Of a stretch of DNA of 64,000 nt, positions 11,899 to 25,188 are shown in pieces. Source of the stretch: Toxorhynchites rutilus septentrionalis. Lineage: Eukaryota; Arthropoda; Insecta; Diptera; Culicidae. The notes below the pieces were generated by a model that saw only the letters and a list, made by a program, of their open reading frames with translations, ran no database searches and was not told the origin of the DNA. The stretch spans positions 249,621,494 to 249,685,493 of the forward strand of contig NC_073746.1 in NCBI RefSeq assembly GCF_029784135.1. The letters are read 5' to 3'. Numbering within the stretch: the stretch's first letter is position 1; the number at the start of each line of letters is the position of its first letter. The position numbers were made by a program, and so were the translations under genes.

Positions 11899-13074
11899 CT
11901 GCCCATGTTTGCATAGGAGACGTAATCACCAACACCATTAGTGTAGGGAAAACGCAATTTTGTTGTTTTTTTGCCTACAAGCGTAACCATGCAAATTTCC
12001 AATGAAATAATCTGTCCAGTTGAAGGATATTATCGGCAAAAACAGGGTCTAGGAGATTTTGCGGATTAAAACATATTGTTTCCATTTGGAAAACGCTTGC
12101 GTCTATTTCTGCGGACAATCAATCGTTTCAATGAACATTTATTCGCATAGCTAGACGCAATCACCAGGTTGCTCTGTCTGTAGCGTTAATATTTACATTC
12201 CCGATAATAGTCAAAACGTCTCCGTCGGTAGTTTCAGATGTTATCGGATAAAATCAAAAAGGTTTGGAATAAATTTAGTGAAATGTCTGGAAAAGGTGCT
12301 CTGGGTTCGTTACGAGTCTAAGATAGTACTTTTTTTTTCTGAAGATTACTCTGGGATATGATAAGAACAGCAGGTTCGGGTTTTTTCAATTAACTGAATT
12401 TGTACAGGCAATTCGCAATGTTAGTAATTTCAGCAACATGATTTACCAATATCACGATTAATCGCATAAAGATGGTGGAGTGACTTACACCAACGGAATA
12501 AGTAAATGATGATTATGTGGAATAATTCGATATCGAATCCGAGAAATTATAATGCTAAGAACCAATATTATTTTAATTTTACTACTGATCTGGTTGTTTC
12601 ACTATCTACTTAAAGATTCAAATGCTGAAATTTAGGTAATTATAACATTAAAAAACACAATTACTTCTCTTCGTTCATCGCAGTGCAGTGTACAGAAAAT
12701 AGTAATTATATGAGTAGTGTTTCAATGGTTTCTTATATTCATTTATTTGGAAACACTGAGTAATAAGGCACTATCGTGACAGGCATGTTTGAACTCTTCA
12801 AAGAATATGATTCAAATGTAGATTTAGCTTATAGCACATAATACTGACAATTGTTGTTTTTCGAACGATGTATGAAAGCTGTATGGAACTACGTCTGTTA
12901 TGCGGACAAACAGTGATTTTTCGGAAACTTTTTTTCAAAATTACTTAAAAAATTTCGAACAAAAAATGTTTGTTTGCATGTTAAGCAAACGTATTACATT
13001 GCGTAGAATGCAAAACGGCGAAAAGTCGATTTTGTTCATTTTGTCGCTTACGTCTCCTATGCAAACATGGGCAG
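11899..13074. mobile_element. Element V, non-autonomous DNA transposon with 27-bp perfect TIRs
   Basis: Both ends read inward CTGCCCATGTTTGCATAGGA followed by GACGTAA, identical for 27 bp. The left flank ends ATCA and the right flank starts ATCA, a possible 4-bp target duplication. The 1.18-kb interior is A+T-rich with no transposase. Superfamily unassigned. Confidence 0.75.
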
Positions 13075-13094
13075 ATCACCAGCACTATCTTCTA

Positions 13095-14017
13095 TCTAAA
13101 TATAAAAAATAGATTTCTGTCTGTCTGTCTGATTCTTATGGACTCGGAAACTACTGAACCGATCAACATGAAAACAGGGTGCAGTAAATGTTTTTACGGT
13201 GGTTAGATACTCCTCCCCCCCTCTCTAAGGTGGGCTGCCACACAAATGAAACACAAATTTCTGCATTACTCGTAAATTAATCAAGCAAATGAAACCAAAT
13301 TAGGCATATGGAGGTTTTAGGGTGTAATAAATGTTTCTATGATAGTTAGACTCTCTACCCCCTCTCTAAGGGGGGGCTGTCATACAAATGAAACTCAAAT
13401 TTCTGCATTACTCGAGAATTAATCAAGCAAATGGAGCCAAATTTTGCATGTGGAGGTTTTATGGTGCTATAAATGATTCTATGGTGGTTAGATACTCCTC
13501 TCCCCTCTCTTACAAACAAATGAAACACAAATTTCTGCACTCGAGTATTAATCAAGAAAATGAAACCAAATTTGGCATGTGGGGATTTTAGGGTGCAATA
13601 AATGTTTTTACGGTGGTGAAACACTCCACCCCCCACTCTAAGGGGGAGCTGCCATACAAATGACAAATTTCTGCATAATTCGAAAACTAATCAAGCAAAT
13701 GGAGCCAAAGTTGTCATGCGAATGTTTTAGGGAACACGAAACGTTTCCATGGTGAATAGACATTCTTCCCCTCACTCTGAGGGGTGGCTTCCAAGCAAAT
13801 GAAACCGAATTTGGCATGTGGAGGTTTTAGGGTGTAATAAATGTTTTTAACGGTGGTTAGACACTCCACCTAAGGGGGAGCTGCCATACAAAATTCAACG
13901 GGGTCGACTAGAAGATCAATCAATGAACAGTTCTGTGATTGGACCCATGAGCTTGAATGTTTGAACGTATTGATAACAAAAAACAAATTTTGGGCGGTTT
14001 TTTGCCGGATCAGCTAG
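13095..14017 (+). mobile_element. Family H, complete copy without the ORF block
   Basis: A precedes TC at 13095 and T follows CTAG at 14017. The head carries GTCTGTCTGTCTGATTCTTA. Then come several imperfect modules, each with AATTTCTGCATTACTCG, a TTTGGCATGTGGAGG stretch and a CCCTCTCTAAGGGGG palindrome. The tail matches the block before CTAG in other copies. No protein-coding capacity. Confidence 0.75.
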
Positions 14018-14083
14018 TGTAAAATATTTTATAGGGTACCAAATAAATTAGAAAATTAGGTTATTTTTTGAATCTCTATATAA

Positions 14084-15617
<1,534 letters not shown>

Positions 15618-16690
15618 TATAAATGGATTTCTGTCTGTCTGTCTGATTCTTATCGACTCGGAAACTACTGTACCAATCAACATGAAAATTGGGGCCAGGG
15701 GAAGGTTTTCGTGATTGTTTGAGATCCCTCCCCCCTCTGGTAGGGGGGCTACCATACAAATTAAACACAAATTTCTACATTACTCGGGAATTAATCAAAC
15801 AAATGAAAGGAAATTTGACATATTGAGGTTTTAGGGTGCAACAAATGTTTCTATGGTGATTAGACTCTCCACCTCCTCTCTAAGGGGAACTGCCATACAA
15901 ATGAAACACTAATTTCTGCATAATTCGAAAACTTATCAAGCAAATGGAGCCAAATTTGGCATGTGAAACGTTTCTATGGTGAATGCACTCTTCTCCCCTT
16001 TCTAAGGGGGGCTGCCATACAAACGGAACACAAACTTCTGCATAACTCAAGAACTAATCAAGCACGATTTGGGATGTGAGGGTTTTTTGTGTATGAGAAA
16101 TGTTTCTATGATGGTATGACATCCCTCCGTACTCTGGAATGGAGAGGGGGTCTCATAAAAATATTACACATATTTCAACCAAAAATATTCCAACCAAAAA
16201 TTACAATTGAAAATTTTCGGAAAACTTTGAAGGAAAAAGGGAAAGTTCGGAAAATTAAATTTCCATATGTTCTACAATTATATAGTGACAAATGCTGTTA
16301 GTCCATTTGATGTTTGAGCTAGCGAAATTGATCTTTGTTCGAAACTGGAAATGGATTTTAATGTGATGAAACGCACTCCTATATCTTCTTCTATCTATAC
16401 CAACAAAAAAGCATCGCCAAATGTTTTGATAAGAGCAGAACTCGTGAAAGGAATTGTCCGATTTAGGGCTATCTTTATTCTATCATATTTTGTGTATAAA
16501 ACATTTACTCCATGTAACGGAGAAACATGATATTTACAAGTGATTGAAAAATCTTGAGCGAGAATTGTATCTGAAAATAATCTGATATTAAAATGATGTG
16601 TTTTGTTAGAAATACAAGGATTTTTCTAGTAAAAAGTAAATTCAAAGAGTTGAATAGAAGATCAATCAATGAATGTTTGTGAATTTGAAT

Positions 16691-16901
16691 TTGTAAGACT
16701 AAACATATCGATATCTGATCTATTTGCAGAATTATCCAATTTCGTTTTATTGTACTATAGTTATGTAGTAAAAAATTTGGCAATGAAATGCTTGACCACT
16801 TCCAACCTGTGTATGAGTTTTTAAACCATTACCTCTCAGCGAATGAAATTTCATACGTAAACTTCGAAGACTTATTGACATTGGAAACTGAATATTTCAA
16901 C
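16691..16901. other. AT-rich spacer
   Basis: No repeat or coding signal recognised between the truncated family H copy and the family F fragment. Confidence 0.4.
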
Positions 16902-17103
16902 ACTGCACAATGTCCAGGAGGTGCATTTAAGTGGAAATTAGCATTTAGAGCTCGACAGTTATTTTCTAGACAAAAACTGTCTTCGACAAAGTTTTTACAT
17001 ATAACAAAGCGCTCATTTTTATGTTATCAAAAAAAAAAAGGTGACCAAAATTGTCGATAAAATAAAATATCTCACTTTCTTATCTTTATAGATAGAGGTA
17101 AAC
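16902..17103 (+). mobile_element. Family F terminal fragment
   Basis: It matches the left arm of the 38191-39958 foldback element: CACTGCACAATG, then AGCATTTAGAGCTCGAC, AAAAACTGTCTTCGACAAAG, GGTGACCAAAATTGTCGAT and ATCTTTATAGATAGAGGT. Only one arm is present. Confidence 0.75.
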
Positions 17104-18423
17104 TTAGAATGGAAACGAAAACGAAAAAGGAATCGGGAACGGAAACGGAACGCTCAACCGCACAATGGTCAACGCTCTACGAAAACCAATGTTGTCTTTT
17201 CCGGATTCCTAATCCTTTTTTTTGTTCTGAATATGGAAATCAAACACGTTTTCAAAAAAATAATAAAAATTCACTGCAAGCGATGAAGATCAACTTAACG
17301 TTCGTAATAATCACCTGAAATTATTGACAGTAATGAAAGCACCTGAATGCAAGCTGTTCGATATTCAATCATGCTGTTTTCGTTCAATATACTAGACAAA
17401 GTTCACGCGTCTCGACTCTTGTGTTATATTCATTATAACAGATATGGTGTTGAGTTTCAACAGAAGAGAATTCATCCGACACTGCGAAAAAGCTAACTCC
17501 TTCATTCGTGAATAAATTTTGATAATTTGTGGCACTGGCTCTATATATCGTATCAGGTGCTGTTAGTCCAAGTGAAATTAGCATATAGCATCGCATGAAT
17601 GGGTTGAATAAACACTCAGAAAGTACAAATTATAAAAGAAAATTACCTTTTCCATTTCATATATGTTTTCTCTATAATAAAGTAACATGTTTTTACTGGT
17701 GAAAAAAACTGATAATTGTGTTCGATAATGAAACTTATCTTATATTACATTGGTGAGTTTTTTTTGTCTTTCTTTTATCCATACATAACACAAGAGGCTA
17801 TCTCGTCCAGGGCAACAGAGGGCGGCTTTCATCATTTCTTATTCCACTTCGGCATCGTCTATCTCAATACGCACCATCCGACAACTAATCATCATCCTTC
17901 TGTCATCATCACTCGGTTGTAAACACTTGTGGAGTGAACAAACAGTACCCAACTACCAAACTAAATTTAGAGAGTCTAAATATCAAAGAGTTTTAACGAT
18001 GTAATTCTTCAAACATATCCAAAATCAGTATGTAACAGATAGCACAACGGAATCCTACGTCAACTATGTGGTCGTGTCTCGGACATAACCCTCCTATGCA
18101 TTTTCCATTCTAATGTTTTTCTCATGATAATTCGAAAATTTTTCGTTCAAAATATCAATTCAGCTTACAAGCAAGCGATTGCCCAGGATTAGACTCTCCT
18201 GTGTTGTGTTCCGTCATTACAACGTCATGCCACACACGTCAATAGTGACCTATGTCCTATGTTTCGGGAGCTTGGTTACAAAGTTTTGAGTAGCCTGGAC
18301 CTGAAATGGTAATACGAAGAATCTACTTATATTTTTTTTGCAAAACACGTATGTTAATTATTATCCCGAGACGAACCCTTTTTCGAGTCAGAATTTGTTC
18401 CATCAATTTATGATTTATCTATA
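17104..18423. other. No supported gene; short repeat scrap near 18030-18110
   Basis: An ATG at 17728 starts a 64-codon hydrophobic-rich frame that crosses a GTGAGT site. Its sequence does not look like a real protein. Near 18050, AATCCTACGTCAACTATG is related to the end of family S elements at about 35370 and 63414-63428. Confidence 0.4.
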
Positions 18424-19035
18424 CAGCCTTTCAATGTCAAACCTCTTTAGTGGTTCTCAGATTTTCGTGAAAAGTGGTAATTTTGTTCTTTATCGCAAAA
18501 CATTAGATCCGTATTTTTTTATTTTTTTCCTTAGGGTGACCATTTCTATTTAAGGAAGGTCCAAAAAACAACGATGATCAACATGTTGATCGATGATCAA
18601 CATATCAAATTAAAGGCAATATACTAGTCTTCTTCGCAAAAATATCACAATTGCAAAAAAAAAAAGAAATTTGGTGAATATTTGTTTGTTATTTTTATAG
18701 TTTAACCCTTTTTTTTTTTAAAGATGACTTTTTTCAAAACATTTTCAAATTCAAATTTTACTAAATTTTTGAACTACTACACCGATTTTGATGACCGATA
18801 TATCAAATTAAAGGCGATCAAATTTGACGCTCGCAAAAAAAAAATTGGATGATGTTTTCATCATTATTGACTATGTTTTTCATAGTTTTCATGATCACGG
18901 GACCAAGGGCGTTGATTTGTAATGGTCACCCTAATGAAAAAATAAAAAAGGGCTAATATTTTGCAATAAAGAATAAAACTTTCACTTTTCACGAAACTCA
19001 GAAACCCCCTATACCGGTTTGACATGGAATGACTG
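18424..19035. mobile_element. Family P, complete 612-bp copy with TA duplications
   Basis: TA flanks both ends (18422-18423 and 19036-19037). The termini are CAGCCTTTCAATGTCAAACC and, reversed, CAGTCATTCCATGTCAAACC. Matching blocks (GGTTCTCAGATTTTCGTGAA, TTTATCGCAAAA, GGGTGACCATT) recur mirrored near the right end, so most of the element folds back on itself. No coding capacity. Confidence 0.8.
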
Positions 19036-20010
19036 TATATAAATTATGGATTTGTTGTAGTCTTTCGCCTCTTTCATATTATATTATCATCCAAAATAAC
19101 GTATCGTAGATACAGCAAGTATATACGGAGATCAGAATAGAATGTAGAATTCGGACTACAATTTCTACAATCGGATTCTAGCGGGCTATATTTTCGAATA
19201 ACAAAAAAGCTCTCTCGGTTACTTTCTTATATTACCCTCCGTCATCGCGTGTTGAAATATAAAAGTAATGCGCGCTAATCAAATGTATCGTCGGTCCAAT
19301 TCCTTACAAAGGAGCCTGTTCCGCTGCCACGTATTGAAGTACATTCGATTTTCGAGATCTCGTTTCGTCGAATGGTTGAGAATACTTGTTTACCGGGGGC
19401 TTACCCCTTCTAACTCTAAATTAGAACTACTCAAGGTAGTAGTGGGCAAAATCTATGTCAAATCGTGTTATCATATGTTTTTTGTTGGAATGTTTCGATG
19501 TATAAACAGACTATTCTCAAGTGTCCACCATATACTGGTTTTCGTTTTCAACTAGCAAGAATCGCACCTCTGTAAAAACTCATTGTTTGCCAATGCGCAA
19601 AACTACTGGTTTTCGTTAGTTCGTTATGTTTGAGCCGATTTTTTCATGATTATCAGTCATTTTTAGAACAAATTTTATAATGCGCAAAGCGTGAATGATT
19701 TTTGGTAAAATCGGAACCATGTCCGTATTTTTTAAACTACTTAAAAACAGTTTTTTCAAAAAGCTTATTTTATTGCATTAGCACTTCGCTATATTTTGTC
19801 CATAAATCGCTCATTTTTTGGACGCTCAGATACCGAGATATCGTCACTGACCAACTCACCCCTATGACCAAGTAGCCCCGCCCTACCCCATTACTAATTG
19901 AAGAAGATAAATTAGTAGCTCTCATTTCAACGTTGTTCTAACAGTAAATACTGCAATAGATTGTTGGCGGATGTCTGAACTGGTGCATAACTCTCGTCAA
20001 TTGATGGAGT
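19036..20010. other. No supported feature
   Basis: A 95-codon plus-strand frame at 19268-19555 shows no motif, exon border or compositional support. I treat it as chance. Confidence 0.4.
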
Positions 20011-20747
20011 TTAAGGAGGTATTCTAGTGTAGAGACACGAGTTTCGAACGTTTTTTAGAGTTCTGTAATAAATAAACAAAGAATATTTTTACTATCCATT
20101 ATATCATTATTTGTTCATCTATCTTTTAACAATAAAACGAAAATTGAACGTAGAAAAAAACATTCATAACTAGAATAATTGAGAGCTGATGAAGTGAGAG
20201 GGTTCAAAAAAAAGTTGTGCCATGGCGTACACGATTCCAGCCTTTCTGGTTATCTGAAACAAAAAAATCGAACAGATTCTGGATCAGTAAAGATTTCGCT
20301 ATCGCATGAACCTCGGACAATCGAAAACATCTTTTTTGACAAAATGGCGGCCATTTGAAAACCAAAATGCGGTTTAAAACGTTTTTTCTTATGTTTAATG
20401 ATTTTTTAAAAATAGTAAAATTGAAAAAAAAATGTTTTTAGAGGTTCATGCGATAGAGAGATGCCTGCAGATTGTATGCATATAAATTCGACATGAATCG
20501 GTTCAGTAGAACTTGAGATATCGTGTACGCCAGTTTGAAAAAACTAGTTTCGAGAAAAACGCGTTTGAAGTTCATTGTTATGGCCGTACCAGGTTAGATA
20601 CCGCATCACTATAATGGCTCTAACTCGGTAAATAATGGGATTTTCGAAAAGTCCTTTCTAGCGTATATTCTTGAATGCCTAAACATCAGAAATATGAAGA
20701 AAAAAAATTGATTTTTTTCTAATTTCTAGACTAGAATACTGCCTTAA
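20011..20747. mobile_element. Family T element 1, TTAA-flanked MITE
   Basis: It is bounded by TTAA at 20011-20014 and 20744-20747. The inverted ends read GGAGGTATTCTAGTGTAGA and GGCAGTATTCTAGTCTAGA, two or three differences in 19 bp. The interior includes GAAAAACGCGTTTGAAG and two phrases of the type 'GGTTCAGTAGAACTTGAGAT', which recur in modified form in the element at 27079-27785. No transposase. The TTAA duplication is typical of piggyBac-like targets. Confidence 0.75.
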
Positions 20748-21889
20748 GCGACCAAGCAAAATTGGAAAACTGAATTCGTTACGCATCCATGACGTAGTAT
20801 TTTCAGCGACATTCATAGTAAACAAACGAAAATACACTTAACACCAGTCTTCAGAAAACATACGCTGCGCTGCACTCGAGTTTAATTTTCTTTAGCGCGA
20901 GTTCATAACAAACACATATTCTCTCTTGGTCCGAAGTGTGCCAAATTCTTAAACATAAGAGGGAGACTATGTTCTCACAAAATGTACTCACATTTAAAAG
21001 TGTATTTTTAAAAATCAATTCAAAGGACGGAAGTGGAAACTGTAATGGAGCTGGGGATAATACAATTTTGATACTCGTGAACTCATCGGTTCAGTAGATA
21101 ATAATAACGAGATTTTTTGAGTTGTGGCAGAACCGATTGCGGTTACGAGAGAATTCGGCTTGGGTTACTCAGCAGCCTGGGCTTGAAAACGATCGCATTG
21201 GAAGACAGTTATAAGTAATTTAGTATAGCGTAAATTCCCTTGGTTGAAACAAATCCTCGATCGGACATTAATCAGTCCGGGTTGGATTTTTTTTTGACAT
21301 GCCTTGTGTTTACTGTTTTGTACTGCTTTGTACTCGGCTAGAACTATATTTGGGTTTTATTTGCTGTCTGTATTCGAGAACGATCGTATTTGTAGTCCAT
21401 TATCGGGAATCTAATATGTAATTCACGGCTAGTCAGATGAAGGTAATAGGTACAATTCCGGACCGCTAAAAGATTTTTTCAAGCTGGAAATTTTCTTGAA
21501 ATGTCATGGAATACATACTTTCACGCTTTACTTTTTCTAAATGATAAAAATGCATGTTTCTGAGGCTCAATCATTCTGTTTTTTTTCTTTTATTCATTAT
21601 ATTGATTATTGGTTAAGTTTGATCCTCATATTTAACATTGGATATGAAATAATGAATCCTTTTCATAAAGCTTGTCCAAAAGATATGGTACTGTAAGCCA
21701 ATATCGTCCAAAAACCGCCAATATTATAATTTGCACTCACTGTGGAGCAGTTTTGTATTACTAGAAATTAAAAATAATGAACCACGGCTCAAATACGTTT
21801 TTAGACTGAACATAATAGACATTTATTAAAATTGCTCTTTTTTCTTCTCCCGTTTCAGGTAAGGCTTACCATTTTTCACAGCACAAACG
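20748..21889. other. No supported feature
   Basis: A+T-rich DNA with no clear repeat. The last part (21841-21960) is open on both strands and has a pyrimidine tract plus CAG on the plus strand and GT-like donors on both. It is ambiguous. Confidence 0.35.
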
Positions 21890-22122
21890 CATCATCGATT
21901 AACCAATTCTTGGGGTCCGTTTTGCGTCGTCTCACACGTATATCCAACAAAAAGTAAGTTATGTAAACAAAATATTTGCCCTCCTTTCGTGTGCCGCTTA
22001 TTAAGATATCGAAAGTATTCACTGATCTGCAAAGCATACAATTGCTCGTAGAACATCGCCAAGTTGAGTGAACATGCCGCGAAGAGAAATCGTATCTTCA
22101 AGCGCCCGTGCAATGATCGATC

Positions 22123-22392
22123 TCATCTCACATCTCTAAAATCGACGCCAGAGGCCGAGCAGTCTGAAAATGAAATAAAATAGTTGGATTAGTCAGATAA
22201 TGCTCAATTGCAACAAAACAAGAGATTGCACTCACAATAAGCGACGAACTCGTTCATTATCACTCGAAGGGGGGTCTTTATCACACTCTTATTCAATTTG
22301 GTACAGAATATTTCGTTGGCATTGGTCATGAATGTACGACTAACGCTTATTAAAGATTTTTCCCCCATCGTGATATTGCGATTGTGATTCAT
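22123..22392 (-). CDS. Candidate two-exon gene or decaying gene, product unknown
   Basis: The minus-strand ATG at 22390-22392 starts 52 codons (MNHNRNITMGEKSLISVSRT...) to a GTGAGT donor at 22235. A 72-bp intron (22164-22235) ends in a good acceptor (ATTTCATTTTCAG). The frame then continues 13 codons to TGA at 22123-22125, giving 65 residues. Past that TGA the same frame is open for another 77 codons to 21892, including AACSLNLAMFYEQLYALQIS. Either the gene is short and the rest is chance, or the TGA is a mutation in a longer gene. Intron size and both splice sites fit dipteran norms. I recognise no family; an olfactory or gustatory receptor remnant was considered but no motif supports it. 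Confidence 0.27.
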
Positions 22393-22404
22393 CTCTCTCG
22401 CCAA

Positions 22405-23510
22405 TAATTATAATTTCATGGAATTTTGCTACTAGCTTGAGTATGACATCATTTATTGATTTATTGGATGATTATCCCGCTTTACTAATAGGCTTTCGTG
22501 TGAGTGTTTTCCTCTATGTAGTCGAAGATTGTTTTTTTTTTCAACACGTTGATCTCTAATCTAGATTCTCATTGGTATGGAATCCGCTCTGTTCACCGCG
22601 AACTTGAAAGCAATCAACTCTGCCACATTTTTCAGTGCTGCATTTGTTGTTCATATTTTTGGTTTATCACCCACAATCAATTATAGCATTCCTCTGCGTC
22701 GTCCGTTTACATCAGCCTTATTGCGCAATAACGCTTCGACACTATTTGAATAATTCCTGGCTTCTATCAAACGCGACGGAATCGACCGAACCGATCGAAC
22801 AAAAGAGTTTTTCTTTGTCGAAGCGCAAGAGAGAAAGGCTCATTATAATTATAGGCAAGCGAACCCCCCGGTGCAGCAAAATGGAAAGGTGTGAATTTTG
22901 AATATTCAATCAGTGAGTGTCGAAAGCGAGCAGAAGCGGCTCTCTGTTTTTCGGTTACCCACTAAACTCGAACCGTGGAAGAATACATCGGGCTAGGCTA
23001 GAGCGCCACAAACGGAGGCCACTAATTCCTGGTGGTTATGAATGAAATTTAAGTTGTTCCGTAGGTCAGTGCGATTATTTCGTGTTGAGCGTTTGGAAAG
23101 ATGGCTCTTTTGGCTCTTTGGAATACAAAAAAAAGCAAAGCGCTCTCATCATAGGGTGACGATTGAAGAATGGAAAATCTTACAATTTTGAATAATGTAA
23201 ATCATATGAATCAATCTAATAAACATTCAATGATAGACTAATCCGTTGAACTGAAGCAAAAAACGATTTGCTGTGAAAGAAACCATATGTATAACTTTGT
23301 TTCACTTCATACACACTTACTTACTCTTACTCACTTTTGAATGATTTTGCATTCAGATGTGTATATCGAAAACAAGACAATGAACTCATTTTGATTAGCC
23401 AAAATCAAAAAACGGAATCCGACTATCCGCTATCGATAAAATAACACATGCCAGTGAACACCATGAACATTAATGATACAGTGTCTGTAAAATGTGGCAC
23501 GAGTATAAAA
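22405..23510. other. No supported feature
   Basis: Mixed sequence. A short plus-strand frame near 22635-22901 has a hydrophobic start but no ATG-supported signal peptide or splice site. A TATAAAA at 23505 lies just before the open region described next. Confidence 0.35.
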
Positions 23511-23904
23511 ACATAACCTTATTCTTGCATATAATCACATTCCTGGAAGGAGTTCCAATCCTCTAAACGGAACAATCGGACCGATCGAATATGGCGCGAC
23601 ACTGGGCCCCGTCTTCAGTTTCTACGGCACCCGGCAGCCATATTTGACAGGCGTTGGCCAAAAGTGCGATGTTAAAGTGTGGCGTCTGCACGGTTCGCCG
23701 ATTCAATCAACCCGCGGCGAATCCCGTAGATGGCGGCCGATCAAGCGCCTCCGACGTTGGCATTCAAGGTTCATGTCGCACTTTGAGTTCGTTCCGTTTC
23801 ATTTTCAGGGTAATCGGTTTTGTTATTATACTACTCCGTGTTTGTTTACTATGGATTTAAGAATAACCGAAATATGCCGTAGAAACTTTTGTGTTTTGAT
23901 CTGA
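23511..23904 (+). CDS. Candidate coding exon in a GC-richer island
   Basis: A plus-strand frame stays open for about 131 codons without an early ATG. It contains GPIEYGATLGPVFSFYGTRQ, then VGQKCDVKVWRLHGSP and an Arg-rich stretch. The G+C-richer core ends at a pyrimidine tract plus CAG (about 23808), which could be an acceptor. A second frame over the same DNA is also partly open. I do not recognise the product. It may instead be a 5' untranslated exon or an old duplicated gene piece. Confidence 0.2.
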
Positions 23905-24121
23905 TTGATTCTTTTTAGGTGCAAATCTAACTTGTCGGGTGCGGTGCAATTATTTCTGTGATTTAGAAAATATACAAGAAAATTACTATTCAGAATTGAA
24001 ATATTTTGGTCGATATTGGAATCGATATCCGAGATCAAATAATGCACTTCTTCAAAATCTCCGAATCACCAGCAGTAATTTCAACCGTCAGCCATAAATC
24101 TGAAACTACTTTCTTACTATA

Positions 24122-25047
24122 CTAGCTGACCCGGCAAACTTCGTCCCGCCCAAAATTTGTGTTTTATTATCAATACCTTCAAACATCCACGTTTTCTTAC
24201 TATGAGCAAGTTCATGGGTCCAATCGCAGAGATGTTCATTGATTGATCTTCTAATCGACCCCGTTGAATTTACCTTTCACTATAAAATTCCTAGTATTTC
24301 TAACAAAACTCATCATTATAGTATCAGGTTATTTTCAGACACAATTCTCGTTCAAGATTTGTCAACCACTTGCAAATAACATGTTTCTCCGTTACATGGA
24401 ATAAATGTTTTATACAGAAAATATGATAGAATAAAGACAGCCCAAAATCGTTAAATTCCTTCCTCGAGTTCTGCTCTTATTAACACATCCGTCGATCCTT
24501 TTCTTTTAGTATAGATAGAAGAAGATATAGAAGTGCGTTTCATCACATTAAAATCCATTGCCAGTTTCGAACAAAGATCAATTTCGTTAGCGCAAACATC
24601 AAATGGACTAATAGCCCTTGTCACTATGGAATTGTAGAACATATGGGAATTTAATTTTTCAAATTTTCCCTTTTTCCTTCAGAGTTTTCCGAAAATTTTA
24701 AATTGTCTCGAAATATGCAGGAGTTTGTGTTTCGTTTGTATGGCAGCCCCCCTTGGAGAGGGGGAGGAGTGTATTCACCATAGAAACGTCTCGTGCCCCG
24801 TAAACCCTTCACATGCCAAATTTGGTACCATTTGCTTGATTAATTCTCGAGTAATGCAGAAATTTGTGTTTAATTTGTATGGCAGTCATTGTTTCAATTT
24901 GTCAGAGAGGGGGAGGGGTCTCAAAATATCACGAAAACCTTCCCCAAAAACCTCTACATACCAATTTTCATGTCGATCGGTTCGGTAGTTTCCGGGTCCA
25001 TAAGAATCAGACAGACAGACAGACAGAAATCCATTTATATATATAGA
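24122..25047 (-). mobile_element. Family H, complete copy with ORF block
   Basis: It is read on the minus strand, with A|TC at 25047-25046 and CTAG|T at 24122. The CTAG side reads CTAGCTGACCCGGCAAACTT on the plus strand. The ORF block spans about 24300-24650, with a minus-strand frame beginning MFYNSIVTRAISPFDVCANE. Two modules follow, then CAGACAGACAGACAGAAATC and a short TA tract. Confidence 0.8.
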
Positions 25048-25188
25048 TACGATGCAAAGGCGGAGCTTACGTTGCACTGTATATGCATTTCTATCGAGAG
25101 ATTTACGTGCGATTGATTTGCACAGTAAGCTTCGCGGTGTATACAAAAACAAAAGTAGCACGCGAAACCGATTCGATATTGTTCGCGT
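25048..25188. other. Spacer
   Basis: Unassigned sequence between the family H copy and the hAT-like element. Confidence 0.4.

Noticed and set aside
13355..13666. 103-codon minus-strand frame across family H modules
   Set aside because: It repeats with the modules and carries no conserved protein pattern; similar frames arise in other module runs (24725-25046, 33222-33545, 46325-46718).
19268..19555. 95-codon plus-strand frame
   Set aside because: No motif, no exon signals, A+T-rich context.
21850..21955. Plus-strand exon between CAG at 21858 and GTAAGT at 21954
   Set aside because: Open in one frame for about 32 codons but overlaps an open minus-strand frame and has no partner exon; too short to support.
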